Of a DNA stretch of 64,000 bases, positions 1-8,020 are shown piece after piece (position 1 is the stretch's first letter; each line of letters opens with the position of its first letter). Below the pieces are notes generated by a model. The model did not search any database and had not been told where the DNA came from. It worked only from the letters and a program-made list of their open reading frames with translations. Both the position numbers and the translations under genes were made by a program. Source of the stretch: Niastella koreensis GR20-10 (GTDB lineage Bacteria; Bacteroidota; Bacteroidia; Chitinophagales; Chitinophagaceae); assembly GCF_000246855.1 (NCBI RefSeq), contig NC_016609.1, forward strand, positions 6,026,744 through 6,090,743, in the 5' to 3' direction.

Positions 1-37
1 CAGGTTAGAAAACATAAGATAGATATCCTATTAAACG

Positions 38-72
38 AAGGTGTCTCAAAAGTAATTTTGAGGCACCTTTTC
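38..72. terminator. Intrinsic terminator hairpin
   Basis: A 12-bp stem with one G-T pair (GGTGTCTCAAAA against TTTTGAGGCACC) closes on a 4-nt loop and is followed by TTTT. It could end transcription of a gene to the left of the window. The DinB gene (minus strand) also ends to its right, so it may serve both directions. Confidence 0.75.
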
Positions 73-314
73 ATTTTCAGTTTTTAGGGGCGGTTTATCC
101 CCAAAAGCATTGTATAACTAAACACATTGGTGGTTTAGTAATAAGCTTTCGTCGTGTTGTTTTTAAGGGTATGGCAAGAGGCAAAACATTAACAGTTGTA
201 TTTATAAGCAACTTCCAATAGCCTTTGATGGAAGTTGGAAGTCTATAAACATTCCCATTTCATTTAAATCATGATCAATTATTCCTGTCGATCATATTTC
301 AGCGGATTTTAGCC
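73..314. other. Gap with no recognisable gene
   Basis: About 240 bp without a supported gene. A short open stretch begins with an ATG near 170 but stops after about 17 codons, and I do not recognise it. It may be degraded coding DNA like the broken genes further right. Confidence 0.4.
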
Positions 315-818
315 TCAGATTTGATTCAACTGAAAAAAAGTCGCCATATCAATGGAAGATAGGTTAAAAAAGCCAGCCTGGCGCAGCAACGTTACCAATT
401 GACCCCGATGGTAAGTAGAATGATTTATGGCATGTGCTACAGTTTGCCAAAACGCCATTTGACCTGTACGGCTGCTTTTAGGGTATTTGAAGCTGACAGT
501 TTGTAAATAATTACTTTCCGGGTAACTGTCAACTATAATCTTGATATCGGCAGATGACTTATTCCAAATTTCAAGTAATTTATTTTTTGTTCCTGCGAAT
601 TCTGCAGCTAGAAATACCGGTTTCGGAATATTTGTCCAATGATCGACCCAATACTTTTCTGCGCTGACGATGTGAATCGCTGTTTGCCTTATACTGCTGA
701 AGCTACTGGGGATCACTTGCTCCCATCGTTCATCGCTGATTTGATGCAGCCATTCCATTACTTTGCTATCCGCCCAATGATTGTAATTCCCTATTTGCAT
801 GAGATAATTCCTGTTCAT
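315..818 (-). CDS. DinB family protein
   Basis: A 167-residue protein with the DinB/YfiT-like four-helix-bundle fold. The family's metal-binding histidine triad is visible: His49 in the second helix, and His133 and His137 in the C-terminal NHSTYHRGQ stretch. DinB proteins in this size range are putative metal-dependent enzymes, some of them thiol S-transferases; the substrate here cannot be told. The length is normal and both ends look complete. It is a single gene, minus strand, about 95 bp from the AraC regulator gene whose 3' end faces its start. No operon partner is evident. Confidence 0.85.
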   Translation of the reverse strand: MNRNYLMQIGNYNHWADSKVMEWLHQISDERWEQVIPSSFSSIRQTAIHIVSAEKYWVDHWTNIPKPVFLAAEFAGTKNKLLEIWNKSSADIKIIVDSYPESNYLQTVSFKYPKSSRTGQMAFWQTVAHAINHSTYHRGQLVTLLRQAGFFNLSSIDMATFFQLNQI

Positions 819-912
819 AATTTCTTCTTTTTTGTTTTAATGATGGATCAAAATTAGTTGAGAAGAAACGGCAGGATCAATAGATAGTCGTTCAAAAAGT
901 GTAGCTACACGT

Positions 913-1773
913 TCAAATAGATAATTGGTACTGTTTAGGCGTTACTCCATAAATTTGCTTGAAGGACTGAATAAAACTTGATAAATTCTCATAGCCAAGT
1001 TCAGAATATATCTCACTAGCCTTACGGTCGTTCCTGCGCAACATTTCTGCCGCCCTTTCCATTCTTTTTTCCAGCAGCCATCTGTTTGGACTGTTGCCAT
1101 AAAGGCGGCCAAACCGGCGCTTGAAAGTAGACAGGCTCATGTTGCATAAAAAGGCAAGTTCTTCAACAGTTATGCTATTAGTGATATGTGATGTCACTGC
1201 TTCACGTATCAACCGATCATCATTTGCTTCATAGTGCATATTCCGGATTCGTTGAACCTGTCCTGGAAATTGCACGGCAAGGTATACGAGCAATTCATCC
1301 AGTTTGATCTTTTGCAACTGAGGATGAACAGGTTTATCACCAATAAGCATACAATCAAGAGAACGGGTAAAATTGATTAGGAATTCATCCTTTTCAAACA
1401 ACAGGAATGGATGTTGATCAGAAGTTTTTGCGTGTCCGTTGATTAAGGAAGCATACCGGTCAAAAAAATCGGACAGAAATTTATTGTTGAAGAAAATAAG
1501 AATGCTATGGTAACCAACTCCAAGTGAGGCAATCTTTTCGCTCATTAAGCAATTTCCGGCAGCCAACATTACAAATTGATGAGGTTTTACATTGACCTGC
1601 GCACCCGCAAAATGAACCGTTTTTTCGCCGTCGAGCAGGAAGGTAATCAGGTTTCTCGGCAGTGTTATCATTGCTCTGGGAGCAGGTATTCCTGAGCGAT
1701 AACGAATGATGGAAATTTCATCATCATCCTGATTAGACAACTGCGAATTAGCGGGTGAAGAATTTACGTCCAT
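913..1773 (-). CDS. AraC family transcriptional regulator
   Basis: A 286-residue regulator with a cupin-like N-terminal sensing half (about residues 20-180) and a C-terminal AraC double helix-turn-helix (about 190-285). The first helix-turn-helix lies around EELAFLCNMSLSTFKRRF, and the second ends in the family signature GVTPKQY. A TAnnTTTG element lies 17 bp upstream of the ATG. The neighbouring genes to the right are mostly broken, so its target may be lost or elsewhere. The effector is unknown. Confidence 0.88.
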   Translation of the reverse strand: MDVNSSPANSQLSNQDDDEISIIRYRSGIPAPRAMITLPRNLITFLLDGEKTVHFAGAQVNVKPHQFVMLAAGNCLMSEKIASLGVGYHSILIFFNNKFLSDFFDRYASLINGHAKTSDQHPFLLFEKDEFLINFTRSLDCMLIGDKPVHPQLQKIKLDELLVYLAVQFPGQVQRIRNMHYEANDDRLIREAVTSHITNSITVEELAFLCNMSLSTFKRRFGRLYGNSPNRWLLEKRMERAAEMLRRNDRKASEIYSELGYENLSSFIQSFKQIYGVTPKQYQLSI

Positions 1774-1789
1774 TGGAAGGCCAATTGAA

Positions 1790-1797
1790 CAAAGATA
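1790..1797 (-). promoter_or_regulatory. Bacteroidota -7 promoter element (TATCTTTG)
   Basis: TATCTTTG on the minus strand matches the Bacteroidota TAnnTTTG -7 consensus and lies 17 bp upstream of the AraC gene start at 1773. A TTTG lies 14 bp further upstream, closer than the usual -33 spacing, so only the -7 element is firmly seen. Confidence 0.55.
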
Positions 1798-1823
1798 GAA
1801 TAATATTTATTCAAATTAAAAAA

Positions 1824-1845
1824 CCTTCAAATTCAACGATTTGAA
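1824..1845. repeat. Small inverted repeat sharing a 16-mer with 14645-14660
   Basis: TTCAAAT and ATTTGAA flank a 6-nt loop. The 16 bases CCTTCAAATTCAACGA recur exactly in the loop-proximal part of a larger hairpin at 14638-14675. It lies upstream of the AraC gene at 913-1773. It could be a regulatory hairpin or a dispersed repeat; function unknown. Confidence 0.45.
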
Positions 1846-1998
1846 ATGTGACTAAAATATATTATTACAAATTTTGACAGTAAAACTGCACAAACTTAGA
1901 CTGTGCTCCTTCTGAATGCTTCCAATCTTTCATTTCCATTGAATTATTGGCTTTTTTGCCGTTCGTAACAGACCCCCAAGATTCACAATGGAAATGAA

Positions 1999-2033
1999 AA
2001 AAGGCTTATAAACCGCTGGAGTTATAAGCCTTT
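1999..2033. terminator. Hairpin, probable terminator
   Basis: A 12-bp perfect stem (AAAGGCTTATAA against TTATAAGCCTTT) with an 8-nt loop, followed on the minus strand by an A/T-rich run. It lies about 165 bp past the 3' end of the cupin remnant, which is transcribed toward it. The rest of 1846-2196 shows no gene. Confidence 0.6.
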
Positions 2034-2196
2034 GAGATGCTTTTTATCATCCGTTTAGTTGGGACAACAGAACATGTTACTCCAACAAATAAAAGAATTG
2101 TGGGCGTTTGTAAGCCTCAATCCTGATTTTATTCACTAAAGGCTATGTTAATTTCTTTTTCCATACTTGCGCATTTCTTTAAAACGAAAAAGTCGT

Positions 2197-2546
2197 TTAT
2201 TTGTCCAGATAATTAGGGGGATATACTACCAGACCGTATTTTTCAGCAATTGCCATTAGTTTTTTCAACTCCTTTTCATCTGGATGCAGCGGTGGCAAAA
2301 ACTCTCCGGGCTGAACCGGAGTTCCAATTTCCTTAAAAAATTCGTCTAACCCTGCCGGTATAACAGTACATAACAAGTGAGCAACTGCATGGCTGGTATT
2401 TTTAAAACTATGTATTGCACCTCCTTTCGGAATATTTATCAAATCACCCCTTTTGGCTACATATTTCCCGGCCTCCGTTTTAAATTCGACCTCGCCATCA
2501 ACGACATAAAAAGATTCGTGGAATGACGCATGTGCATGGGGTGGCG
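2197..2546 (-). pseudogene. Cupin-domain protein, 5'-truncated remnant
   Basis: Translation of the minus strand reads as a cupin core: a PPPHAHASFHE metal-binding motif, then a VVDGEVEF strand, a GDLINIPKGGAIHSF second cupin box, and an intact C-terminus. The frame is closed by a stop (2550-2552) immediately before the PPPHAH motif, so the usual N-terminal 30-40 residues are missing. An ATG in another frame lies about 17 bp further upstream and may be the original start, separated by a deletion. The ATG at 2440-2442 would give an 81-residue protein lacking the first cupin box, so a working product is unlikely. Confidence 0.7.
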
Positions 2547-2647
2547 GCTTTTATATTGTCACTCATAATTTTGTTTTATAATCAGATTTTTATTAAAAAT
2601 GATAAAAAGTTCCTGCACCAAAAAATGCAGGAACAATCACCAGGTTA

Positions 2648-2899
2648 TTAAAACATGATCCCACCGCTAACTTCAATGCGTTGTGCATTGAGGTATCGAC
2701 TGTCATCAGATAAAAGTGATGCAACAAAATAACCTATATCTTCGGCTTCTCCCAAACGACCCAAGGCTATTGCCGCAGCAATTTGCTGACGGTGGGCTTC
2801 ATCACCCTTTCCTCCACCGAACTCCGTATCAATAGCCCCCGGTGCTACGATCAAATCACCACAACGAATTATTAATAAATCGTATGTATATCGCAGCAA
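2648..2899 (-). pseudogene. SDR family oxidoreductase, C-terminal remnant
   Basis: The open frame codes for the C-terminal third of a short-chain dehydrogenase/reductase: a VAPGAIDTEFGGG loop, the helix before GRLGEAEDIG, and a final strand ending RIEVSGGIMF. The Rossmann nucleotide-binding TGxxxGxG motif and the catalytic YxxxK are absent. The first dozen codons look unrelated to SDRs, so the reading start is fortuitous. This is one of a run of truncated metabolic genes between 2197 and 5891. Confidence 0.75.
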
Positions 2900-2953
2900 A
2901 CAAGGTATTAGAATGCCAGAGTGTTTTTAGCCTGGAAGAAATATCTAGCTCAA

Positions 2954-2978
2954 CTGACACTTTTTTTATCAGTGTCAG
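2954..2978. repeat. Inverted repeat CTGACACT/AGTGTCAG
   Basis: An 8-bp perfect inverted repeat with a 9-nt A/T loop in the gap between the SDR remnant and the DUF4267 gene. It could be an operator or a terminator remnant. No other feature is supported in 2900-3010. Confidence 0.4.
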
Positions 2979-3010
2979 CAACATTGGTCAGTTTGATGGA
3001 ACCCTGTGTT

Positions 3011-3403
3011 TTATTTTTTGGGGGCGGAAGATTTATTCATTAGCAAAATAGTACCAAATAAGGAACAAACGATAATGGCAGATATATGAGGCATTGCCTG
3101 GGCTATACCATTATATTCTTTCCCCAAAACAATTAGCATGTCTGCAATCGGGATAATTGTTCCTGTTACCAGGATTATGCCTAATGCTTTTATTTGCTTA
3201 CCCAGTATGAGAACACATATAATTATACCTGAAAAGAGGTCACGGATACCTTTTATGTAATGAAAAGAGTAGTTCCCCTGTTCGTTGAAGTGAATGCCAT
3301 AACCAGCCTCGGCTATGTCTGGAGAAAGGAGAAATCTTGATCCAATAAAAATCATTCCTAAACCTGTCAGGAAGGCGATGGCGATAGATATTTTTCTTGT
3401 CAT
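3011..3403 (-). CDS. DUF4267-like small membrane protein
   Basis: A 130-residue protein with four predicted membrane helices (about 5-25, 50-70, 72-95 and 105-125). The GMIFIGSRFLLSP start and the central GIRDLFSG motif resemble the DUF4267 family of unknown function. The length is normal. It is followed downstream only by broken genes. The Crp-type regulator gene starts upstream on the same strand, with about 70 bp between them, so co-transcription is possible. Confidence 0.65.
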   Translation of the reverse strand: MTRKISIAIAFLTGLGMIFIGSRFLLSPDIAEAGYGIHFNEQGNYSFHYIKGIRDLFSGIIICVLILGKQIKALGIILVTGTIIPIADMLIVLGKEYNGIAQAMPHISAIIVCSLFGTILLMNKSSAPKK

Positions 3404-3475
3404 AATTTTAATGTTTTAATTATGACTCAAATTTCTACAACCTGCATTCTGCATTCATGCACCTGGGTTAATTAA

Positions 3476-4054
3476 TTAAATTTGAGTGGAAATCCTTTTG
3501 CGAATTCGGCTAAGAGATTGCGGTTTTACCCCCACATACGACGCAATATGATATTGGGAAATCCTTTGCTGTAGGCCTGGATGCTTTTTTAAGAATTTTT
3601 CATACCTGTATTCAGGGGTATCAATATAAAATGAAGTAAGGCCTTGCAGTGTCTGTATAAAAACCTGTTCAATAACAAGCCTTCCCAACTTTTCGCCCTC
3701 CCTAATATTTCTGTAAAGTATTTGCAGGTCGTCAAAAGAAATTTGCAAAATTTCGCAGTCTTCCAAGGCCTGAATGATTTTTGTTGAAGGTGCTTTAGGT
3801 ATAAAACTTTCATAGTTGCAGATAAAACTATTTTCCTGTGCAAAATCGTATGTTCTATCCTCCCCTTCGTGATTGATATAATATCGCATTATACCTTTTA
3901 CTATAAAACCAACGTACTTACATGTCTGTCCCTCTGCTAAGAAGAAATCGCCTTTTTTGACAGATCTTTCTTTAAAAAGCTCTTTTAAAATATCTATCTC
4001 TTTTAAATCTAATTCAATAAAGAATTGTATACTGGTTATAAGTTGATCTATCAT
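3476..4054 (-). CDS. Crp/Fnr family transcriptional regulator
   Basis: About 192 residues from the preferred start. It has a cyclic-nucleotide-binding-like beta roll (about 20-120, including VKKGDFFLAEGQ and a glycine-rich turn) and a C-terminal winged helix ending in YVGVKPQSLSRIRKR, the recognition-helix pattern of Bacteroidota Crp-like regulators. An in-frame ATG at 4096 would add 14 residues; 4054 is chosen because families of this type start directly with the first helix. The arginine/serine pair that binds cAMP in CRP is not evident, so the ligand is unknown. It sits between a membrane protein and an AraC regulator, all on the minus strand. Confidence 0.85.
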   Translation of the reverse strand: MIDQLITSIQFFIELDLKEIDILKELFKERSVKKGDFFLAEGQTCKYVGFIVKGIMRYYINHEGEDRTYDFAQENSFICNYESFIPKAPSTKIIQALEDCEILQISFDDLQILYRNIREGEKLGRLVIEQVFIQTLQGLTSFYIDTPEYRYEKFLKKHPGLQQRISQYHIASYVGVKPQSLSRIRKRISTQI

Positions 4055-4117
4055 GCTTATAGTGTGTTGGGTATAATTATCCCTCCCAGCGTTCATGCAA
4101 TGTGAGGTATTTTCGGT

Positions 4118-4855
4118 TCAATAAACCTGTATTAAATCACTGTTATATTTTAGAGCTTTGGGTGGCATGCCAAACATTTCATACATGTACTTATTCAGTT
4201 GGGGCAGGTCATAAAACCCTGTATCATAAGCAATATCAGTGAGGCTTCTATCTTTTTCAGTAAGCGCAAGATATATGACTTGGCGCAACCTTGTCCACAG
4301 TAAATATTTTGACAAACTACTGCCTGTTTGTTCTTTGAACAAAGAAGCCAATCGGGATGGAGAAAGGAAAACCAAATCAGCAAATGTTTGTGGTGTTATG
4401 TCTTGTTTAAAAAAATTATCCTTTATGTATTCAACAATTTTTGATATCCTTTCATCATAATTAAGGGTGGGCAATTTTGCAAGCAAAGCATTGATGATTG
4501 TGTAAATATCAAAAGTGTCCTTCTCTGTTTGAAAAAAAGTACTTGTTTCTGTTGGTGAGTTAAAAATGATATAATCTTGATCGGCATTGAACCTGCTTGA
4601 AAGCTCCAGGCCAATATTTGAATATGGCTCAATGTTTAAAACATTCAGGGTTCCTTTTTCTGCCACGCAAAAGTGTGGAACCTGGGGTTTAATCAAAAAG
4701 CCGTGAATGCGTTCACACAACTGGCCATTAATAGTTGAAGTGAAAGGAGTATCATTTGATAATACAATTTGATATGCAGAATGGTGATGAATTTCTACCG
4801 TAAGATTACGAGCTCTAATAGCAAGGATAAAAGGGTTGTTTATTTGCTTTTTCAT
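4118..4855 (-). CDS. AraC family transcriptional regulator
   Basis: A 245-residue protein with a short cupin-like N-terminal domain (about 15-120) and an AraC helix-turn-helix pair at about 140-240 (LVFLSPSRLASLFKEQTG, then LTDIAYDTGFYDLPQLNKY, ending FGMPPKALK). It is located 20 bp or more upstream of the Crp-type gene on the same strand. The length is slightly short but complete for this class. Ligand and targets are unknown. Confidence 0.87.
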   Translation of the reverse strand: MKKQINNPFILAIRARNLTVEIHHHSAYQIVLSNDTPFTSTINGQLCERIHGFLIKPQVPHFCVAEKGTLNVLNIEPYSNIGLELSSRFNADQDYIIFNSPTETSTFFQTEKDTFDIYTIINALLAKLPTLNYDERISKIVEYIKDNFFKQDITPQTFADLVFLSPSRLASLFKEQTGSSLSKYLLWTRLRQVIYLALTEKDRSLTDIAYDTGFYDLPQLNKYMYEMFGMPPKALKYNSDLIQVY

Positions 4856-5023
4856 TTTGTTTATTGCTTTAACAGATATCTGGACGATAACGATATTTAT
4901 CAGGTGTTGATGGTTTCTTTCCTATTTGATAAAGGAGTATAATAAGAAATGGTGTGTGTGTCTTTCCTTTCCTTATAAAAAAGTAAGTTTTGCCTACTTA
5001 ATCCTTTTCAAAAATTCTATACA
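4856..5023. other. Gap, no gene seen
   Basis: A 168-bp A/T-rich stretch upstream of the AraC gene. It probably holds that gene's promoter, but no TAnnTTTG element at a convincing distance could be picked out. Confidence 0.35.
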
Positions 5024-5306
5024 TCAGAGGTATTTAATAGTTGCTTTACCTAGATAGAATACAATCTTTATTTTAACAGCCGCTTCTTCATTAAAATTCC
5101 TAATGGCCTCCACCGGCACCTTTAACGTTTTCGCTATCTGCTCTAATGTTTCCGGTCAATCGTTTCTTCGTTTGCAGTAGAGAAACACTTTGCTGACTAA
5201 CGCCAAGTTCGCCCGCTAGTGTTTCCTACTTTACCTGTAATATTTCCTTTATATGCTTTACGGCCCTTTCTTGATGTACTTTTTCAGGCATATTGATAGT
5301 TATCAT
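5024..5306 (-). pseudogene. XRE-type helix-turn-helix regulator, disrupted
   Basis: From the ATG at 5304-5306 the minus strand reads as the start of a common Bacteroidota XRE regulator (MITINMPEKVHQ, then KHIKEILQVK). It then meets an in-frame TAG where a glutamine codon is expected before ETLAGELGVSQQSVSLL. After a frameshift the rest of the protein continues as ETLEQIAKTLKVPVEAI, then FNEEAAVKI, to a stop at 5024. One nonsense and one frameshift mutation make it a clear pseudogene. An 18-bp perfect palindrome lies 37 bp upstream, where an autoregulatory operator would be expected. Confidence 0.8.
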
Positions 5307-5342
5307 GTTTCAAATGTATGGAATTTAATGTATTGCTTATCC

Positions 5343-5360
5343 ACTATCCACGTGGATAGT
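5343..5360. promoter_or_regulatory. Perfect 18-bp palindrome, candidate operator
   Basis: ACTATCCACGTGGATAGT is perfectly self-complementary and lies 37 bp upstream of the start of the disrupted XRE gene. Helix-turn-helix dimers usually bind such palindromes in their own promoters, so an autoregulatory operator is the natural inference. Confidence 0.6.
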
Positions 5361-5421
5361 TAAAAGAAAAAAAGTAGCAAAAAAAAGAAAAGGTAATAAT
5401 AGTAGTAATTGTAAATCAAGC

Positions 5422-5643
5422 TTAAATACATCCAGGTCGTGTCCTACGGACAGGCTCCATTAATCCTTCACCAACGCCCCTTTCATTCCCGTATGCCTGG
5501 GCAGTATCAATATGGCGGTAGCCAATTATTGCAGCATCCTTCACTGCCTGTGCTACATCTTTATCATTTATAAACCAGGTTCCAAGACCAAGTTTTGGAA
5601 TTTCAACACCATTAGATAATGTATAACTTTCTTCTAAAATCAT
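5422..5643 (-). pseudogene. Aldo/keto reductase, N-terminal remnant
   Basis: The first about 60 residues are a textbook aldo/keto reductase N-terminus: a NGVEIPKLGLGTW strand, the Gly-Tyr-Arg-His-Ile-Asp-Thr-Ala stretch with the catalytic Asp, and the catalytic Tyr in AQAYGNERGVGEG. The reading then switches to about 13 unrelated residues and stops, whereas a full enzyme needs roughly 270-330. The catalytic Lys and His and the cofactor site are missing. It lies at the end of the minus-strand hydrolase-cupin cluster. Confidence 0.8.
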
Positions 5644-5660
5644 AATTAAACCTATTTTAA

Positions 5661-5891
5661 TTAAACTGGAATTATTTTAACTGTAGCTGCACGGGCACGA
5701 CTACTAACCATAGGTAACAAATACGAGCTACTGATATATTTCTTCTTATAGGCTTCATCAATAACAGACATCATGTCTTCTTGCACTTGTTCAAATCTCA
5801 CAACCCTGATCATGCCTGCAGCAATAATCCGTCCCGCTTTTTGCTGCATTGCGGCTTTATTCATAGATATTGTTCTGAAATTAAAGTTCAA
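5661..5891 (-). pseudogene. DUF2255-like protein, C-terminal remnant
   Basis: A 76-residue frame. Its second half resembles the C-terminus of DUF2255 proteins: VRFEQVQEDM, then IDEAYKKKY, and SSYLLPMVSSRARAATVKI. The N-terminal half of that family, roughly 60 residues, is not present, and the start region has several nearby ATGs. It follows the cupin gene by 6 bp on the same strand, so it was probably the third gene of that operon. Treat it as a remnant; a functional short form cannot be excluded. Confidence 0.55.
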
Positions 5892-5897
5892 TACCTT

Positions 5898-6311
5898 TTA
5901 CTTTTTGTTGTACTCTTCATCCGTTACCGCCTTCAACCAATTCACCACACCTTTTTCTGTATTTACATTGATAGCAATATGGGTGAAGCGGCTTGTAGGT
6001 GAAGCTCCATGCCAATGCTCTACACCAGGTGGTATTCTCACAACATCCCCTACATAAAGTTTTTGAATAGGTTTTCCCTTTTCCTGATAATATCCTGTTC
6101 CTTCGGTACAAATAAGGATTTGACCAGCGGGATGCGTATGCCAATGGTTTCTTGCACCTGGTTCAAATACAACATTGCTGATTATCGTTGTTAAGGTATC
6201 GTCATTGGCCACAAGAGTCTTTACCCATGCAGCTCCTGCAAAATATTCCGGTGAAGCCTTATCACCTATTGGAAAAATGCTTCCCGTATCCTTGTTTTTA
6301 TTTTCGTTCAT
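5898..6311 (-). CDS. Cupin-domain protein, (R)-mandelonitrile-lyase-like
   Basis: A 137-residue single-domain cupin. The first metal-binding box is RNHWHTHPAGQILI (His at about 56, 58 and 60) and the second is PPGVEHWHGASP. This is the pattern of the small manganese cupins related to (R)-mandelonitrile lyase, often found with carboxymuconolactone decarboxylases or oxidoreductases. Its start overlaps the end of the alpha/beta hydrolase gene by 4 bp, indicating translational coupling. Two truncated genes follow. The actual substrate is unknown. Confidence 0.82.
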   Translation of the reverse strand: MNENKNKDTGSIFPIGDKASPEYFAGAAWVKTLVANDDTLTTIISNVVFEPGARNHWHTHPAGQILICTEGTGYYQEKGKPIQKLYVGDVVRIPPGVEHWHGASPTSRFTHIAINVNTEKGVVNWLKAVTDEEYNKK

Positions 6312-7282
6312 GGTTTTTTCAGGTTTTTGATAAAAAAGTCTACCAATTTGTCAAATGGAATATCTTCTTCCTTATCGTATAAATCAGTGTGAACGGCATT
6401 AGGTATAATCATTAATTCTTTTGGCTCTGCTGCCTCTTTATAAGCATCTTCACTGAAATAACGTGAGTGGGCTTTTTCACCGGCAATCAACAAGACAGGA
6501 CGGGGTGATATTTCCTTGATATACGTCAGGATGGGCATATTCATCAATGATATAGAACTGGTCATTGTCCATGCACCGTTTGAGTTAATAGATCTTGGGT
6601 GAAATCCCCGTGGCGTTTTGTAATAATCAAAATAGTCCTTCACAAATTGCGGTTCATTGCCCTGTAATTTTTGGGGCAAATTTGCTGTAGAGGGAGCTGG
6701 TGTTCCTTGCTGAGCATCCTGCCAACGCTGCTGAGATAATTGCTCCAGGGTTTTGGAGCGTTGCTCCGGTGTCACGATGTCGTTGTATCCCTTTGAGGTC
6801 ACGCGACACATATCATACATGCTTGTGGTAGCAACCGCTTTTACTCTTTTATCAACAGCGGTAGCATTCAATGCAAAGCCGGCAAACCCACAAATGCCTA
6901 TGATGCCAATACGCTCTCTGTCAACATTTTTTTGCAAACCTAAAAAATCCACTGCTGCACTAAAGTCTTCAGTGTTGATGTCAGGCGAAGCAACGTTCCG
7001 TGGCTCTCCACTGCTTTCACCTGTATAAGATGGATCAAAAGCAAGGGTAACAAATCCACGTTCTGCCATTTGATTAGCGTATAGTCCCGAAGATTGTTCT
7101 TTCACAGCACCAAAAGGGCCACTGATGGCGAGTGCCGCTAAATTTTTACCACTACTATCTTTGGGAAGATATAAATCACCCGCCAATGTAATTCCATAAC
7201 GATTTTTGAATGTTACTTTCTGTCTTGTTACCTTATCGTTTAGCTGAAATGTGTAATGTTCTGATTGCGCTGTTTGATTCAT
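6308..7282 (-). CDS. Alpha/beta hydrolase (dienelactone-hydrolase-like), signal peptide out of frame
   Basis: A 324-residue alpha/beta hydrolase. The nucleophile elbow reads GICGFAG, with Cys in place of Ser as in dienelactone hydrolases. An acid lies in the PVLLIAGEKAHSRYFSED region, and a catalytic His in PNAVHTDLYD. Upstream of the ATG at 7282 the same frame continues as a convincing signal peptide (ITVLAIVSVLLLGQAFAQ), but no start codon is in frame. The ATG at 7360-7362 would be in frame if the AAAA tract complementary to 7356-7359 had one more A. The protein is therefore probably an exported enzyme that has become cytosolic, or carries a sequencing indel. First gene of the cluster with the cupin. 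Confidence 0.82.
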   Translation of the reverse strand: MNQTAQSEHYTFQLNDKVTRQKVTFKNRYGITLAGDLYLPKDSSGKNLAALAISGPFGAVKEQSSGLYANQMAERGFVTLAFDPSYTGESSGEPRNVASPDINTEDFSAAVDFLGLQKNVDRERIGIIGICGFAGFALNATAVDKRVKAVATTSMYDMCRVTSKGYNDIVTPEQRSKTLEQLSQQRWQDAQQGTPAPSTANLPQKLQGNEPQFVKDYFDYYKTPRGFHPRSINSNGAWTMTSSISLMNMPILTYIKEISPRPVLLIAGEKAHSRYFSEDAYKEAAEPKELMIIPNAVHTDLYDKEEDIPFDKLVDFFIKNLKKP

Positions 7283-7380
7283 TTTACTTAGTTTTTTTGT
7301 TTGGGCAAAAGCCTGTCCTAAAAGAAGTACGGATACAATTGCTAAAACTGTTATCTTTTCATTTGTCTAATTATTCACGG

Positions 7381-7956
7381 TTACTCAATTGTTTTAATAA
7401 TTTTTGCAGGCACACCGCCTACGACTGAATTGGCAGGTACTTCTTTCGATACAACTGCACCCGCCGCTACAATAGCATTTTCACCTATAGTAACAACCGG
7501 CAGTATCGTTGCACCTGCACCGATCCATGCATTTTTCCTGATGTGAATGTGTCCGGGAACGAGTGAGTGCCTATTGTTAGGGGAAACCGGGTGTCCTTCG
7601 GATAGTAAACTGACTTTGGGGGCTATCAATACATTGTCTTCGATGGTTATTCCTCCTAAATCAAGGAAAACGCAGTCAAAATTTATAAAGACGTTTTTAC
7701 CGATTTTGGTGTGCTTACCATAATTGATATACAGCGGGGTAAATATGTCAACGCTGTTATCAATTTCTGAGCTGGTGATTTTGCTTAGTAAGTCTCTGAT
7801 CTCCGCCGGCTCGGCAGCGTTATTTAGTTGAACCAATAGCTTCTTCGTAAGGAAAGAAGCTTCCTTCATTTTGTAGGCTTCCGGGTCGTTTGCGGTTATT
7901 ATTTCCCCATTCCGTAACCTCTTAAAAATATCTTCAGTATGTTGATTTGATAACAT
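7381..7956 (-). CDS. Sugar O-acetyltransferase, hexapeptide-repeat (Maa/LacA/NodL-like)
   Basis: A 191-residue acetyl-CoA-dependent transferase. An N-terminal helical cap (about 1-60) includes RLRNGEIITANDPE, which matches the maltose acetyltransferase cap. A left-handed beta-helix of hexapeptide repeats follows (about 75-185): GGITIEDNVLIAPKVSL, then a GHPV loop with the likely catalytic His, and GAGATILPVVTIGENAIVAAGAVV in separate turns. The length is typical. It is separated by about 100 bp from the hydrolase gene on the same strand. Confidence 0.88.
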   Translation of the reverse strand: MLSNQHTEDIFKRLRNGEIITANDPEAYKMKEASFLTKKLLVQLNNAAEPAEIRDLLSKITSSEIDNSVDIFTPLYINYGKHTKIGKNVFINFDCVFLDLGGITIEDNVLIAPKVSLLSEGHPVSPNNRHSLVPGHIHIRKNAWIGAGATILPVVTIGENAIVAAGAVVSKEVPANSVVGGVPAKIIKTIE

Positions 7957-8020
7957 ACCGCAAAGGTCTTACAGTAAAGGCCCCTGGAGGTAACGATAAT
8001 CAAACCAATCATTAAGAATT

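Noticed and set aside
2842-3051. Plus-strand 69-codon gene
   Set aside because: It spans the end of the SDR remnant and an inverted repeat and resembles no family.
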